Below, one piece after another: positions 34,991 to 46,539 of a stretch of DNA of 64,000 nt. Below the pieces are notes generated by a model. The model was not told the DNA's origin. It saw only the letters and a list, made by a program, of their open reading frames with translations, and made no database searches. The number at the start of each line of letters is the position of its first letter. The stretch's first letter is position 1. The position numbers were made by a program, and so were the translations under genes. This DNA comes from Antilocapra americana (Eukaryota; Chordata; Mammalia; Artiodactyla; Antilocapridae), in NCBI GenBank assembly GCA_007570785.1, contig ML664161.1, positions 42,731,293 through 42,795,292 on the forward strand, read 5' to 3'.

Positions 34991-35629
34991 AAGTCTAAAA
35001 CCACTATCTTAATTTCAAGACCAGTAGACAGTTTTAATGTTTTAGATGTCTTTAAATTTCCTAGTAAGATCAGGATAAAAGACAAAATAACTTGGCTTAG
35101 TACACCTTGGTTTCCTTTTATTCTAAGCAGAGCTTAGAATTTCCATATCAGACTGTGGTCCAGATTTCTTTGGGGGAGAGGCCTGGGCTTGTATGCCAGC
35201 AGTCCTGATATAAGGCCTAATTGCCACCTTGCCCCTCTGTTGCTAAGGGATAGGGAAGGGACAGGGGTGATAGCTAGGGAAGGGAACAGAGAGCACTACC
35301 CCAGCTCACTGCTGGCATTTGAATCTAAAGACTCAATGTTGCCTCTGTGGTACGTATTAGAAACCACATGGTGTTACACGAAAATGTACACAGTTCAGTG
35401 AGATGAGAGTAAAACTCTCTGCTCTTCCTGTCAAAGTGAGTCATCTGTAAGCTGTGGGATGGTGACTTGGCATATTGGGTCTCTCCTTTGCATATTGTTG
35501 ATTGAGGCAAATGTGGAGTCAAGTAGCCTTCATGATTTGGTGCTGTGTCTAATTTATCATGGTTGTATAAAGTTAACCAACCTTCTTGGCTTCTCAGAAT
35601 ATTGTCAGAGTATTTTTAATCGGCATAGT
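34991..35629. other. No gene or confident repeat recognised
   Basis: 35160-35330 is less AT-rich than its surroundings and non-repetitive. The 70-codon frame (35189-35401) has no domain signature. Confidence 0.45.
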
Positions 35630-35640
35630 TGTTGATGGCA
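35630..35640 (+). repeat. Left target-site duplication of a short BovB (TGTTGATGGCA)
   Basis: This 11-bp word is repeated exactly at 35769-35779 and brackets the BovB 3' fragment. Confidence 0.9.
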
Positions 35641-35768
35641 GTTCAGTTCAGTTCAGTCGCTCAGTTGTGTCTGACTCTTTGCAACCCCATGGACTGCAGC
35701 ACACCAGGCCTCCCTGTCCATCAGCAAATCTTGGAGTTTACTCAAACTCATGTCTATTGAGTCAGTGA
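35641..35768 (-). mobile_element. BovB 3' end, antisense, 128-base insertion
   Basis: The left edge carries the reversed BovB terminal repeats (GTTCA units, 35641-35660). The rest corresponds to the last about 110 bases of the element ('caccaggcctccctgtccat'). Exact 11-bp target duplications show that this severely 5'-truncated piece is the whole insertion. Confidence 0.95.
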
Positions 35769-35779
35769 TGTTGATGGCA

Positions 35780-37503
35780 AGCCTGCCGTTATACCTTAAT
35801 TTTCTTCATGTCCTTTACCTAAAGTGATTATACCAATTAAATCTATTCTCACCTGAAGGAGAGAAAGGTTAATTTGGGGAAACAAAGTGGCCCTAATGAT
35901 TTCAGTAAGTCTTCCTCATAGAGGTCCATTGTTTGCCTATTTTTAGGATACCTACCTTGCTCTCTAAAGTCATAAGAAAACCTACAGAAGAGGGTTTCAT
36001 CACGCAGAGGGGAGCTGGGAGGATGGGTAATGTTTCTGCTATCTTCTTCCTGGTCCAGTATTTGTCTATCTGTTTGACTGAAAAGGCCAGGATTTAACTT
36101 AATCTCTTGCTTTTGTTGTGTTGACCCAGTGATGATTGCAGAATGCCTTGACTTGGAGATTTATATTTAGGGAGTGAGATCATAGCAATCATTTCCTCAT
36201 CCTATGAGCTGAGTTTATTAGCATTTTTTGCACTCTTTGTCAGTATAGTATGTTCTTATCTGATTATTTAGAGATCTTGGTCCTATTTTCAATAGGAGAA
36301 CACAATTAATATTAAATATTTAGCATTATACATGGTACTTCAGATGCATCTATAAAGTAAAACAACACTCCCTGGCACCAAATTTTAAAAGGGATTTAAA
36401 CAATCCAACTTAGTATGTTACAAAATTTGCCCTTTCTTATTTTGCTCTTACTAGATTCCTTTCCGAGTTACTTTACACTCATTGTTTTGTGGAAATAGAT
36501 GCATTTATTTACAAACAAAACAAAATAAAATGTGTTCTTCTCTTTCCAACTTTTAGTTAAACTTTGCCCAGAAAAACAGACTTCATAGAAAGCCAAAGTT
36601 AGTGATGGAGTGAAAGTTCTGTTTTCCTTTCTTCATTTGGAGCCACTATTTTCTTATTTGAGGAAGGGGACTTACCAGTGTCCTAACCATCCCTTACAAT
36701 GAGAAAAGGTTACCTGTGAGACATCTTTGTGGATGATGTCAGGGCTGAGTACAAGAGCTAAGTTAATGAAGACTTGTCCCGCTTGAGTTGGGCATCATGA
36801 AAAGAAATAGTGATTTTTTAATTTTGTTCAAGTCCTTTGAGAGTAGTTGTCATTAAGTCAGTGAAGCCAGGATCAGAGGACAAACCCAAAGCACAATAGT
36901 GCAGCTAACAAGTGAATTCAATCCAAAAGCTAAAAATGAAGAAAAGCAATGTGGAGAGAAAAAGCAAAACATTTCTGGGAAAGCTGTGTGGAAATGACTG
37001 AGGAAACTGTATCTTGTTTCTATTGGTCCTAACCCCTTGGCATATGAATAATATGTCTGACTGTTCATTAGTGTGCACAGGCAGGTAGCAGGAGGCTCTT
37101 TTTGTCACTGTTACTGCCATTTAGGAAGTTGCCCATGAGATACCGGAGTTGGAGTTGTCAGGATTCATCCACAGTCATGGAATGGCTGATTACCCTGTGC
37201 TGATGAGGGGCTGAATGCTTGATCTCCAACACACCTGCCTTGGGGAGATTTTTCTACGGGATGAAGCAGGGTTCCAGACTTATTCTTGGTGGCCGTGATC
37301 AAAGTGCTTTAGGAGCTTTGTTCACAGCAGTGATGGCCGCAAGTGAAAGCATCTTTTTTCCCTTGTTGCCCAAGATCAGCCAGGACAATATCTCTACAAG
37401 ATTTTGTTCCAGACAGGACCCAGTGAAGTTTTTCCATTCCTCTGATATTTCCCTCAGGGAGTGCTTGGTTTCTAACAGTATTTTCTGTTGAGTGCATTTG
37501 TCG
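35780..37503. other. No gene recognised; non-repetitive part 37080-37500
   Basis: The stretch is AT-rich to about 37080. 37080-37500 is more balanced in composition and contains a 90-codon plus-strand frame (37219-37491) starting at ATG. I found neither repeat similarity nor a known protein signature. Confidence 0.45.
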
Positions 37504-37722
37504 TTGTTGCTGTTCAGTCGCTAAGTCATATCTGACTCTTTGTGACCCTAGGACTATAGCATGCCAGGCTCCTCTGTCCTCCACAATCTCCCAGAGTTTG
37601 CTCAAATTCATGGCCATTGAGTCAGTGATGCTATCTAACCATTTCATCCTCTCCTCCCCCTTTCTCCTTTTGCCTTCAGTCTTTCCTGACATCAGGGTCT
37701 TTTCCAGTGAGTTGGCGCTGCA
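37504..37722 (-). mobile_element. BovB 3' fragment, antisense
   Basis: 'gttgctgttcagtcgctaag' through 'gtcagtgatgctatctaacc' to 'catcagggtcttttccagtg' is the reversed BovB 3' end. A GTTGTTGCT tract lies at its left edge. Confidence 0.92.
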
Positions 37723-37968
37723 AATCTTATCTTGCTTTGGAAAGGAACTGTGACTATTCAACTTGCACTTTTTCTCAGTGCTCTGTTGAAGCATGCTGGA
37801 ACTGGTTCTTCTTAAACGCACTCTTTTCTTGGATGGGTCTTTCTTGACTCCATAATCTCAGCTTAAATGATACTTCTTCAAAGCAACTTTCTTAGATCAT
37901 CCTATCTAAGGTAGGACCCTTCTTTAATCCATACCATGGCACAGTGTTTACTTGTTTCTTAGCATATA

Positions 37969-38194
37969 GTCGTCCCTTTGTATCTGTGGGGGAATTGGTT
38001 CTAGAACTCTCAAGGATATAAAAATCTAGGATGCTCAAATCCTTCATATAAAATGGCCTATTATTTGCATAAAATCTATGTACATCCCTTTTTGTACTTT
38101 AGATCATCTCTGGAAATTTTTAAAAATATTTTTGATTGGTGGGTGGTTGTTTGAATCCACAGATGCAGAACCTGTGGATATGGAGGACCAACTG
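37969..38194 (+). mobile_element. Tigger-like (pogo/TcMar) DNA transposon remnant
   Basis: The left terminus 'gtcgtccctttgtatctgtg' and right terminus 'tggatatggaggaccaactg' are imperfect inverted repeats, flanked by TA (37967-37968 and 38195-38196). Internal blocks 'gctcaaatccttcatataaa' and 'ttgaatccacagatgcagaa' fit a non-autonomous Tigger-group element. It is about 226 bases with no transposase. Confidence 0.7.
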
Positions 38195-38214
38195 TATATG
38201 GCTCCATATACAGT
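38191..38214. repeat. Perfect 11-bp inverted repeat at the transposon edge
   Basis: The arms at 38191-38201 and 38204-38214 (ACTGTATATGG and its complement) have a CT centre. The left arm includes the last four bases of the Tigger-like element. Confidence 0.85.
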
Positions 38215-38279
38215 AATCAATAATTACATTTACACTTATTATAATTGGTGGTATATTTGGATTTATGTCTATCATTTTT

Positions 38280-39800
38280 TGTTTCCTGTTTATTCCTTCT
38301 GTTTTCCATTCCTCTGTTTCCCATTTCTTTTCTTATTTTCAGGTTATATGAACTTTTTTTTATCATTCATTTTAGTTTATCTATTGTGCTTTTGACTATT
38401 TATCTTTGTATATTTTTAGAGGTTATTCTATAGGTTATATTTCACAGCCTTTTTAGAATTAATTTTTGTCACTTCAAGTAGAATATAGAAATTTAGTCAC
38501 CATATAAGTTCTTTTACTCTCCAAGTTTTGCAATATTGTTGTTATATATTATCTTTGTGTATGTGTGTACTTAGCTTCTCAGTTGTGTCCCACTCTTTGC
38601 AATTCCGTAGACTGTAGCCTGCCAGGCTCCTCTGGATTCCACCAGAATCCATGGAGATTCTCCAAGCAAGAATGCTAGAGTGGATTGTCCTCCCCTCCTC
38701 CAAGGGATTTTCCCAATGCAGGGATAGAACCCAGGTTTCCCTCATTACAAGCGGATGGATTCTTTACTGTTTGAGCCACCACATCTTTACATACATTGAA
38801 AACTGTGTCAGATAATGTTGAGATTTTTTTCTTTCAACTATCAAATATATTTTAAAGAAATTAAGAGGAGAGCAGTTCAGTCTGTTTACTCATGTTTATC
38901 GTTTCCTTTTGCTTTTCCTTTGTTCTTGATGTATAAAGTTTCCTCTGGTATAATTTTCTTTCTGTCTGGAGAATTTCCCTTAGCAATTCTTTTGGAGCAA
39001 TTCTTCTGGCAACCAGTTTTCCTAGTTCTTTTTCACCTGACAATGTCTTTATTTCACTTTGATAAAGCTATTTTTTTTTTTTTTACTCTATATAGAATTC
39101 TATGTCCATGGTTCTTTTCTCTCAGCACTTAAAAAAAAAGAAACAGCATGTCATTTCCTTCTGGCTTCTGTGGTTTCTGATGAGAAACCTACGGTCATTT
39201 GGATCATTGTTCCCTTATAGTAATGTGTAATTTTCAGTAGATGATTTTAAGATATTCTTCCTTATTTTAAGTTTCCAGAGCTTAGTTTTCACGTATTTTA
39301 TTATTTATTTATTATTATCTCACAGGTCCTTCAGCCTATACTATTTTTCTCTTTGTTGGTTCATATTGAATCTGCCCTGTTTTAAAGCTCAGTTACTCTT
39401 TTCTCTATTCTTTATTTTGTTATTGAGTGATTTTGTTGTTGACTGTATTTTTCTGTTTTAAGACTATTATTCCTTGTTGGAGCATTTTTATGATAGCTAA
39501 TTTTAAATCTTTCTCAGATGATTTCAACATCTGTCTGATGTCAGTGTTTGTGATTATTAATTATCTTTTCTCATGTGGGTTGAGATTTTCCTGGTTCTTC
39601 ATATACCTAGTAATTTTGGATTGCAACCTGGACTTTTTTACATTATAAGATTTTGAATCTAATTTAAATTCTATAGAGAATATTGATAATTTTGTTTTAT
39701 TTAGTATGTAATTAATCTAGTTAGGTTGAGGTCACAAGTTAAAAGCTACCTTCTATGGTTTCAATGCCAGTTTTATTTTCAGTGCTTTTTCATATTTGTA
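38280..39800 (-). mobile_element. Ancient L1 5' region, antisense
   Basis: This matches reversed old L1 5' sequence in order: 'catttccttctggcttctgt' then 'ggtttctgatgagaaacct' (39151-39190), 'ctcacaggtccttcagccta', 'ggagcatttttatgatagct', 'ttcaacatctgtctgatgtc' and 'ttgagattttcctggttctt'. It is interrupted by a Bov-tA at 38565-38783. The long T/C-rich frames inside are not genes. Confidence 0.7.
38565..38783 (-). mobile_element. Bov-tA SINE, antisense
   Basis: A GTGTATGTGTGTAC tail is followed by a diverged reversed body ('ccactctttgcaattccgta', 'gactgtagcctgccaggctc') and head ('ggattctttactgtttgagc'). It is inserted in old L1. ATCTTT lies at both edges, a weak target duplication. Confidence 0.9.
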
Positions 39801-40424
39801 TGTGTACAGTGGTCAGTTAATATGTTAATTTAGTTTTAAACGTCTTTTGTATACTGATTAAAATCAGATCTGCATATATGCAGCTTGAAATGAACCATAT
39901 GTAATGTAATATTCCATATGTATAGATATAATATAATATTCAATTAGTAAAACCAGTAGCAACAGATAAATATCAGTGTTTGTCCTAGGAGATCCAGTAC
40001 TGGAAACTTCAGTAAAATGAAGCAATTATAATGGAAGTTGAACAGCGAGGACCTAGGTGAGCATACCTACTTAGACAACTAGAGATTTATTTATTGTATT
40101 AATAATTCATTATATTTTACAGTGATGAAAATATCAAAAGTTGAATATATTTTGAAACAAAGAATGAAAATAAGTAAGGGTACTAATTAGTAATTCCAAG
40201 GGCTGTAGAATGCTTAGATATCTTTGACTTGTTTTCCCTTTTGCCCTGCTAATTAGAGACATATCTTCCTTTCTAACTTGTAAATTGTTTATCACACACC
40301 TGCTAACCAATTGCCTGTTTTAAAACTGCTATGATTGATAGAAATTTATGGCTCTAAGTAGTTTATACAAAATTTGTAAAAATATTGAAAATCATGGATT
40401 CTTTTGATTTGAGAGTATTAAAAA
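39801..40424. other. No gene or confident repeat recognised
   Basis: The stretch is AT-rich, with tandem ATAATAT-like alternation at 39905-39945. No family was assigned. Confidence 0.45.
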
Positions 40425-40698
40425 GCAAACTCTGAAATAGGAGTCAGGTGGCCAATAACCTAGCTCCAGTTTTGTGTTGCCATCAGGCAAGTCTCTTATC
40501 TTCTTCGAATTCTAATTTCCTCCTTCATAAAATGAGACATTTTAAAGCATTTACCTTACATTTTCAAAAAATCATCATGAAGATCAAATGAAAAGATGTA
40601 TTATAGAAGTCTTTTCTCAGAGTAAAAGTATTATGCAAATGTAGGAGATTATTGTTACCCTCATCATCATTCATTAGTGATACTGATGATAGTGGAAT
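40425..40698 (+). mobile_element. MIR SINE
   Basis: The MIR core is recognisable: 'gagtcaggtggccaataacc', 'gccatcaggcaagtctctta', 'tttcctccttcataaaatga', then 'atcatcatgaagatcaaatg'. The right end is cut by the Bov-tA at 40699. Confidence 0.75.
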
Positions 40699-40912
40699 GG
40701 GCTTCCCTGGTGGCTCAGAGGTTAAAGCATCTGCCTGCAATGCAGGAGACCTGAGTTTGATCCCTGGGTTGGGAAGATCCCCTGGAGAAGGAAATGGCAA
40801 CCCACTCCAGTATTCTTGCCTGGAAAACCCCATGGACAGAGCCTGGTGGGCTACAGTTCATGGGGTAGCAAAGAGTCAGACACAACTGAGTGACTTCACT
40901 TTTCTCACTTTC
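40699..40912 (+). mobile_element. Bov-tA SINE, well preserved
   Basis: This is nearly consensus: 'gggcttccctggtggctcag', B box 'gtttgatccctgg', body 'ggcaacccactccagtattc', and an ACTTTTCTCACTTTCAC tail. It is the least diverged Bov-tA in the window by eye, which suggests recent insertion. Confidence 0.97.
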
Positions 40913-41589
40913 ACATAGAACTGTTGAGAAGCATAAAACAATTCTGATACAAATTTTCTCTAGTTTGTTTGATGATAAAGTCTACTTTCCTATCCTACAA
41001 CTTATTTTCATCCTTTGTGTTTTTGTTCTGGTTATGTTTTTTTTTTTTTTAATGGCACCAAATTTGATCTGTGAGTATTATGAGATCAATCAAATAACAA
41101 GCTTGGATTAATTCCTTGATAAGTAACAATGAGTTATAAATTCAGTGAATTTTTCAAACTGGGATAGGATTCTATCTTATTAAGAATAGGTCACCTAAGA
41201 TCCCTCGCTGAATGCATTTTACTCATTGTTGAATGGAGAAGCAACAGTCTCTTGGAGCAACTTACTGAGTTACAAAGAAAAAACAGTTTGTCCTTGAAGC
41301 ATTATGAAATTCAGGGAATGAATGATATTCATCCAAGGACAATTTTGTAACTTAAATATAGAATATATTGGCTTCTTTGAAAGGTCATGTATTATTTTAA
41401 CTAATGTAATCATTAAATTAGTTACTTGAATATCACAGATGATTAATGGATGAATTCTAAGTGAAAAAAAAAGTATAAATAGGCTGAATAAGAAAATAGG
41501 TATGCCTTACATCAGAGATGTCATTAAAATATACCTGAAAAACACATCTGTATAATTAGGGAGGATGAGAGCAATCTATGAAACCTTTG
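40913..41589. other. No gene or confident repeat recognised
   Basis: This is AT-rich sequence with a T run near 41037-41050 and no assignable repeat. Confidence 0.5.
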
Positions 41590-42090
41590 CTTGTGAGCTT
41601 ATTTAACTTATATGCAGAGTACATCATGAGAAATGCTGGCCTGGATGAAGTGCAAGCTGGAATCAAGATTTCTGGGAGAAATATCAATAACCTCAGATAT
41701 GCAGATGATACCACACTCATGGAAGAAAGCAAAGAAGAACTGAAGAGCCTCTTGATGAAAGTGAAAGAGAAGAGTGAAAAAGCTGGCTTAAAACTCAACA
41801 TTCAGAAAACTAAGATCATGGCATCTGGTCCCATCACTTCATGGCAAATAGATGGGGAAACAGTGACAGACTTTATTTTTTGGGGCTCCAAAATCACTGC
41901 ATATGGTGACTGCAGCCATGAAATGATAAGATGCTTGCTCCTTGGAAGAAAAGCTATGACCAACTTAGAAAGAATATTAAAAAGCAGAGATATTACTTTG
42001 CCAACAAACATCAGTCTAGTCAAAGCTATGGTTTTTCCAGTAGTCAGGTACGGATGTGAGAATTGGACTGTAAAGAAAGCTGAGTGCTGA
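41578..42090 (+). pseudogene. BovB RT palm/thumb fragment
   Basis: The 170-codon frame contains the intact catalytic box RYADDTTLM (YADD, about residues 41-44), then SGPITSWQIDGE and RDITLPTN, and stops at KKAEC where sister copies read on. The upstream RT motifs are absent, so it is non-functional. The first residues before LFNLYAEY are flanking DNA. Confidence 0.92.
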
Positions 42091-42478
42091 AGAATTGATG
42101 CTTTTGAACTGTGGTATTGGAGAAAACTCTTGAGAGTCCCTTGGACTGCAAGAAGATCCAACCAGTCCATCCTAGAGGAAATCAGTCCTGAATATTCATT
42201 GGAAGGACTGATGCTGAAGCTGAAACTCCAATACTTTGGCCACCTGATGTGAAGAACTGACTCATTGGAAAAGACCCTGATGCTAGGAAAGATTGAAGGC
42301 TGGAGGAGAGGAGGATGACAGAGGATGAGATGGTTGGATGACATCACCGACTCAATGGACATGAGTTTGAGTAAACTCCGGAAGTTGGTGATGGACAGGG
42401 AGGCCTGGCGTGCTGCAGTCCATAGGGTCCCAAAGAATCAGGCACAACTGAGCAACTGAAATGAACTGAACTGAACTG
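41590..42478 (+). mobile_element. BovB LINE, 3' 0.9 kb
   Basis: It begins in the RT palm ('cttatttaacttatatgcag') and runs to the terminal repeats 'gaactgaactgaactgaa' at about 42462-42479. The copy is well preserved. No exact target duplication was seen. Confidence 0.95.
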
Positions 42479-43309
42479 AAGTAAATTTCTGCCCTGAGAG
42501 ATTTTGACACACTGCAATTTAGGATACCTTCCACAGTTTGAAGAGAGTCAGAAATGATGGGTGACGTCCTATTTTATTCATTTATAAGAATTAATAAAAT
42601 TATAATCACACTCTATCACTCACATCCATATTGAATGGAATCTGAAAAGCAATGAAATGCACTATACTTGAAATAGATATTTACTATAAACACTTTAGAA
42701 GATATGTATAAAGCATACATTTTATCACATTATATTGTGATCTCTGATATACTTGCACAGTGCCTAGCATATGATGACTCCCAAAAAATTATTCAGTTAT
42801 ATGCTGGAAAATTAATATGCTAACAAATAAACAGAGGAATATGCAGACAACACTCTTTAGAGTGATTGTAGAACAGCTATACTGAATAGTCATAGAAGAA
42901 TGTATGAAAAATTAGTTTTCATTCATGTACCCAATACCCTAATTAAAATTTTTAAAACTTCCTTTTTCAGTTCCTATCTTTAGGTTTGTTTTATGTATGT
43001 TGGAAATATGAAGTTGTTTTCCAGAATCTTAAAGATAGTATTCTTCAAATTATTTTAGTCTTATTTTCTCAGATACATATATATATATGTGTATCTTCGT
43101 GTTTTCCCTACTTACTTTCCATTCTAAATTTTTAAAAATATTAAGCTGTTTTCCTTATTTTTCATACTTTATTCTCCCAATTAAAAGTCATATATAAAAT
43201 TTGGAAAACTTTAGAAAGCTCAGAAAACAATTCTCATTACCATTTTGGTTTACTTTCTTCCAGTCTTAAAAAAAATATATCTTTAGAATATTTTAACCTT
43301 AATGATTAT
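42479..43309. other. No gene or confident repeat recognised
   Basis: The stretch is AT-rich with a short (TA)n at 43076-43090. An L2-like phrase occurs at 42755-42775 ('gcacagtgcctagcatatga'). Confidence 0.45.
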
Positions 43310-43403
43310 ACTATACTGTATCTTAATTTTAAATTTTACTTAAATATAAGTATTTTTTTGATTTAACAGCTGTAGTGTATTCTATTCTGTAGATATACCA
43401 CAG

Positions 43404-43625
43404 TTGGCTTCCCAGGTGGTGCTAGTGGTAAAGAACCTGCCTGCCAATGCAGGAGACGTAAGAGACTCAGGTTCATTCCCTGGGTTGGGAAGATCTCCTG
43501 GAAGGAAGAATGGCTACCTGCTCCAGTATTCTCGTCTGGAGTATCCCATGGATAGAGGAGCCTGGAAGGCTACAGTCTATCGGGTCACAAAGGGTCTGAC
43601 ACGACTGAAGTGACTTAGCACCCAT
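43404..43625 (+). mobile_element. Bov-tA SINE
   Basis: The head 'ggcttcccaggtggtgctag', duplicated-looking 'gacgtaagagactcaggttc' with B box, body to 'gacacgactgaagtgactta' and a CACACACATAG tail are all present. It is inserted into old L1. Confidence 0.93.
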
Positions 43626-43824
43626 ACACACACATAGTTACCCAATTCTTATCCTTGGATAAAAATTGTTTTCAGCTTTCAGTTATTTTAAACATGAGCT
43701 TCATCGTGCATACAACATTTTTTTTCTCCTAGAATTTATTTAGTTGAGATAAATTCCTAGATTTGGAATAAAACCTTATGTGATAGCCATAGAGGTGTCC
43801 TTTTTAGATCTCCTTTCAAATGAG

Positions 43825-43858
43825 GCATAGATGATTGATGGAGAGCATAGATGATTGA
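43825..43858 (+). repeat. 20-bp tandem duplication
   Basis: GCATAGATGATTGA at 43825-43838 recurs at 43845-43858, a 20-bp period next to the LTR left edge. Confidence 0.85.
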
Positions 43859-44235
43859 CAACCTCTAGCTGTCTCACTTTTGGATCCTCCACAGCATGTA
43901 GACATTCACATGGGAGGTATGCTTCTCCTGTGATGCTCCTGGCCCAGGAGCAGATCAGTAGTATTAGAACTGAGACATCCCTGCACTACAGGAGAGTCTT
44001 TTAAGTGGCCAGTTTGCTCAAGGACTCCCCACCAACCTGGCTGAGACTTTCTCAGAGCTGCTCTCCGTGTGAAGCTCTTCCGTCCCTCTTTCCTTTCACA
44101 AGTGTCAAACTTTCATCGACGTCTGAGCGGATTCCTTGCCTAAGCCCCTCCTCCTTTATCACTCACAGGTTATTCCCCTAATAAAGATCTCTTAAGCCCA
44201 ATGGGTCTTGGCACCAGAAGACCTAACCTGACACA
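43852..44235 (+). mobile_element. Solo LTR-like element (endogenous retrovirus)
   Basis: The segment ends in '...acctgacaca', carries an AATAAA signal near 44181-44186 followed by a 'gggtcttggcacc' R/U5-like stretch, and has a GC-richer U3-like body ('tttcatcgacgtctgagcgg'). It interrupts L1. GCATAGA and GCATATA flank it (43845-43851 and 44236-44242), an imperfect target duplication. No internal retroviral sequence is present, consistent with a solo LTR. The left boundary is uncertain. Confidence 0.55.
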
Positions 44236-44370
44236 GCATATAATCATTGTTCAGTCTCTTGATATATAGGGTCTAGTTTACCTTCAAAGCACCTTGTAGC
44301 AATCTACACCTCCACTGCAATGCAGCTTTTCAGCACTGTTCTTTTCTTTTTAAAATATTCATTGATTTGA

Positions 44371-45905
44371 TAGGTGAAAGAATGGTTTTCTACTTTTAGA
44401 ATTTGTTTACTTCATTAGATTAAATATCCCTTTTCTAAATTTGAGATCCACAAATTCTATTCATATTTCACTGAGAAACTTTTCTTATAATTCATAGTCA
44501 TAATTATAATACTTTTTGCTGCATTTTTGACAGTGTATTTGGATGAAAGTCTCATTCAATATTCATTTAAGTAGTTGGGATAAATTAAGAATGTAAGACA
44601 AATATCATGATCACTCATTTACTCAAGCCTAAATCAAGATCACAGATAATATTTATGTTTTGCTAGCAGTGATAGTGGTGGAATCCAGGCCTACAATATG
44701 TCTTCAGGAAAGGCATATAGTTTGACATTTCTATAATTAAAACGTATGGATGTATGTGTGTACATATCCATGGACATGCATGAGTAGCAGTTGTGTAAGT
44801 GTGCAGAATTTGTTGGAAGAGAGGTAAGGCTTAAAATTCCTTTACTTCCTTGTCTTTTTTTTTTTTTTCTGTTAGTAGGCTTGCTTTTTTCTCTTTTGTT
44901 TTTCCTTCACTATCTTTTTCACACCTTTATTTCCAAGGTATCCCTGATCACCTGATATTTATTAGGTAGTTAAATTATGCACGTGCCAATCTCTGTGTCC
45001 CCAAACACACATAGCTAATCAAGAATAAAACCATCTATTGTAAATTTGCCTCTAGAATGAGTCCTCTTTTTTCTGATTTTGAGGATGGATAGATACTCAT
45101 TATGATCTGGTAGACAATTATAACATGCACATTTAGATTGTAGGTGGATAGAAGAGTACTCTGTGTTAGGTGTTAAGACTTTTATTTTACTCATTTAAAG
45201 ACAAAGATTTAAATGTGCTTGTTTAAATTCAACAAGCCCTTAGAGCGATGAGGCCTTGGGGGTAAGAGGTGCTTAAAACCAAATAGCACAGGAGCTGAAG
45301 AAGTAATTATATGCCATACTGAAGATGGAGCTGAACAGAGTGAGCTGCTCTGGGAACAGGAGATGAAAAACTGAATTATATCCCACGTATCCACAGACCA
45401 ACAAAGCAGACTGGGAAACATGCATCTTCCTCCATCTTACAAGCTCTTGTAAATGACAAAGCTTTTCAGATGATTTGATAATCTGATTACATCCTTCTTT
45501 TCTGAATTATGCTTTAATCTAAACTTAAATGTTTAATTAGAAAGTTGTTTTTAATGAAGAACACAAATATTTCATAATAGCATATATGCAGGTTTTAAAA
45601 TGGCAAGAAATAAAAAATAATTAGAGTGGAATTTCAATGTCTTTATCTCTCTGAAGACCAGCTTTTAAAAGCCACCTCAGCTCCCTCACCTCTTCCAAAA
45701 GATAGCAATGGAAGGGAAGGGGGAAGGTGGGAATCACTCTGAGCAGATTTCAGGCATACCAAAGCAGTGGGATTAATATTATATGAAAGACTTAGCCCAC
45801 TTTCCTCAGTTGCTTTGAACATATTAGGGAGGAGGCAAAGAGGTATATATTATTTGTTCCAAATCTTTTCCCAGGGAATCTGGTTTATGGCTTAAGAAGG
45901 CTCTA
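44371..45905. other. No gene or confident repeat recognised
   Basis: A T run lies at about 44857-44869. The 70-codon minus frame 45209-45421 lies in a less AT-rich, non-repetitive stretch but has no signature. Confidence 0.45.
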
Positions 45906-45986
45906 AAAAGCCTGACAGGCTACACAGTCCATAGCATAGCAAAGAGTTGATCATGACTGAAGTGACTTAGCACACACAGCACAGAA
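45906..45986 (+). mobile_element. Bov-tA SINE 3' fragment
   Basis: Only the last about 80 bases remain: 'cctgacaggctacacagtcc', 'gactgaagtgacttagcaca'. The head is absent. Confidence 0.75.
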
Positions 45987-46539
45987 TTGAATAGTAGGGA
46001 TCAGAAGTGATCACAAGCCCAAATTGATTCTTTTTTCATTTCTTTCAAAATTGAGGGCTCATTTTTTTATGAAAGTGAAAACCATACCTATAGAAACTAA
46101 TATAGTTAGGCCCATCAATCTGACTACTGAAAAAGAAAGTTATTTTACATTTCTAGAAACATTTTTAAGCAACTCACTGTGAACACACAAATATGCATTT
46201 TTGCCTCTGAACATTCTTTTAAAAGTTAAAAAGTCCTAAATTTCTGTTGATGAGAAATACAAATTCCATTTTTGAATCCAATGTTAAAGTCTGATTCTTC
46301 ATAGCATTATAACAAAACAAAACGTTCCAAGTTAACAATGGATTCCTGAGCTTCTAAGCAAGTGTGTTTTGCTTTTTTTTTAAACACTAAACTGCAAGCA
46401 AATTAAAAATAACCATATTATCATACTTTATAGCAGACTAAATGGAAGCAAAGATAATAGCAAAGAAAGGGCCACAGTATGTCCTGCATATGGCTTTCAC
46501 TAAAGTTACTCTGGTATGGTGAGGAGAGAATGAGAGGAC
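45987..46539. other. No gene or confident repeat recognised
   Basis: AT-rich sequence with a T run near 46372-46381; nothing assignable was found. Confidence 0.45.

Larger units (their letters stand above)
43310..44370 (-). mobile_element. Old L1 3' region antisense, split by a SINE and an LTR
   Basis: Antisense L1 landmarks appear at 43370-43403 ('gtattctattctgtagatat'), 43641-43790 ('gttttcagctttcagttatt', 'gttgagataaattcctagat') and 44285-44340 ('aatctacacctccactgcaa'). The gaps are a Bov-tA (43404-43625) and an LTR-like segment (about 43852-44235). Identity is low, so the edges are approximate. Confidence 0.55.

Noticed and set aside
37309..37821. 170-codon minus-strand ORF
   Set aside because: Its middle is BovB 3' sequence (37504-37722); the flanks alone give no protein evidence.
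41590..42478. Active BovB copy
   Set aside because: It is 5'-truncated inside the RT domain and has a premature stop after KKAEC.
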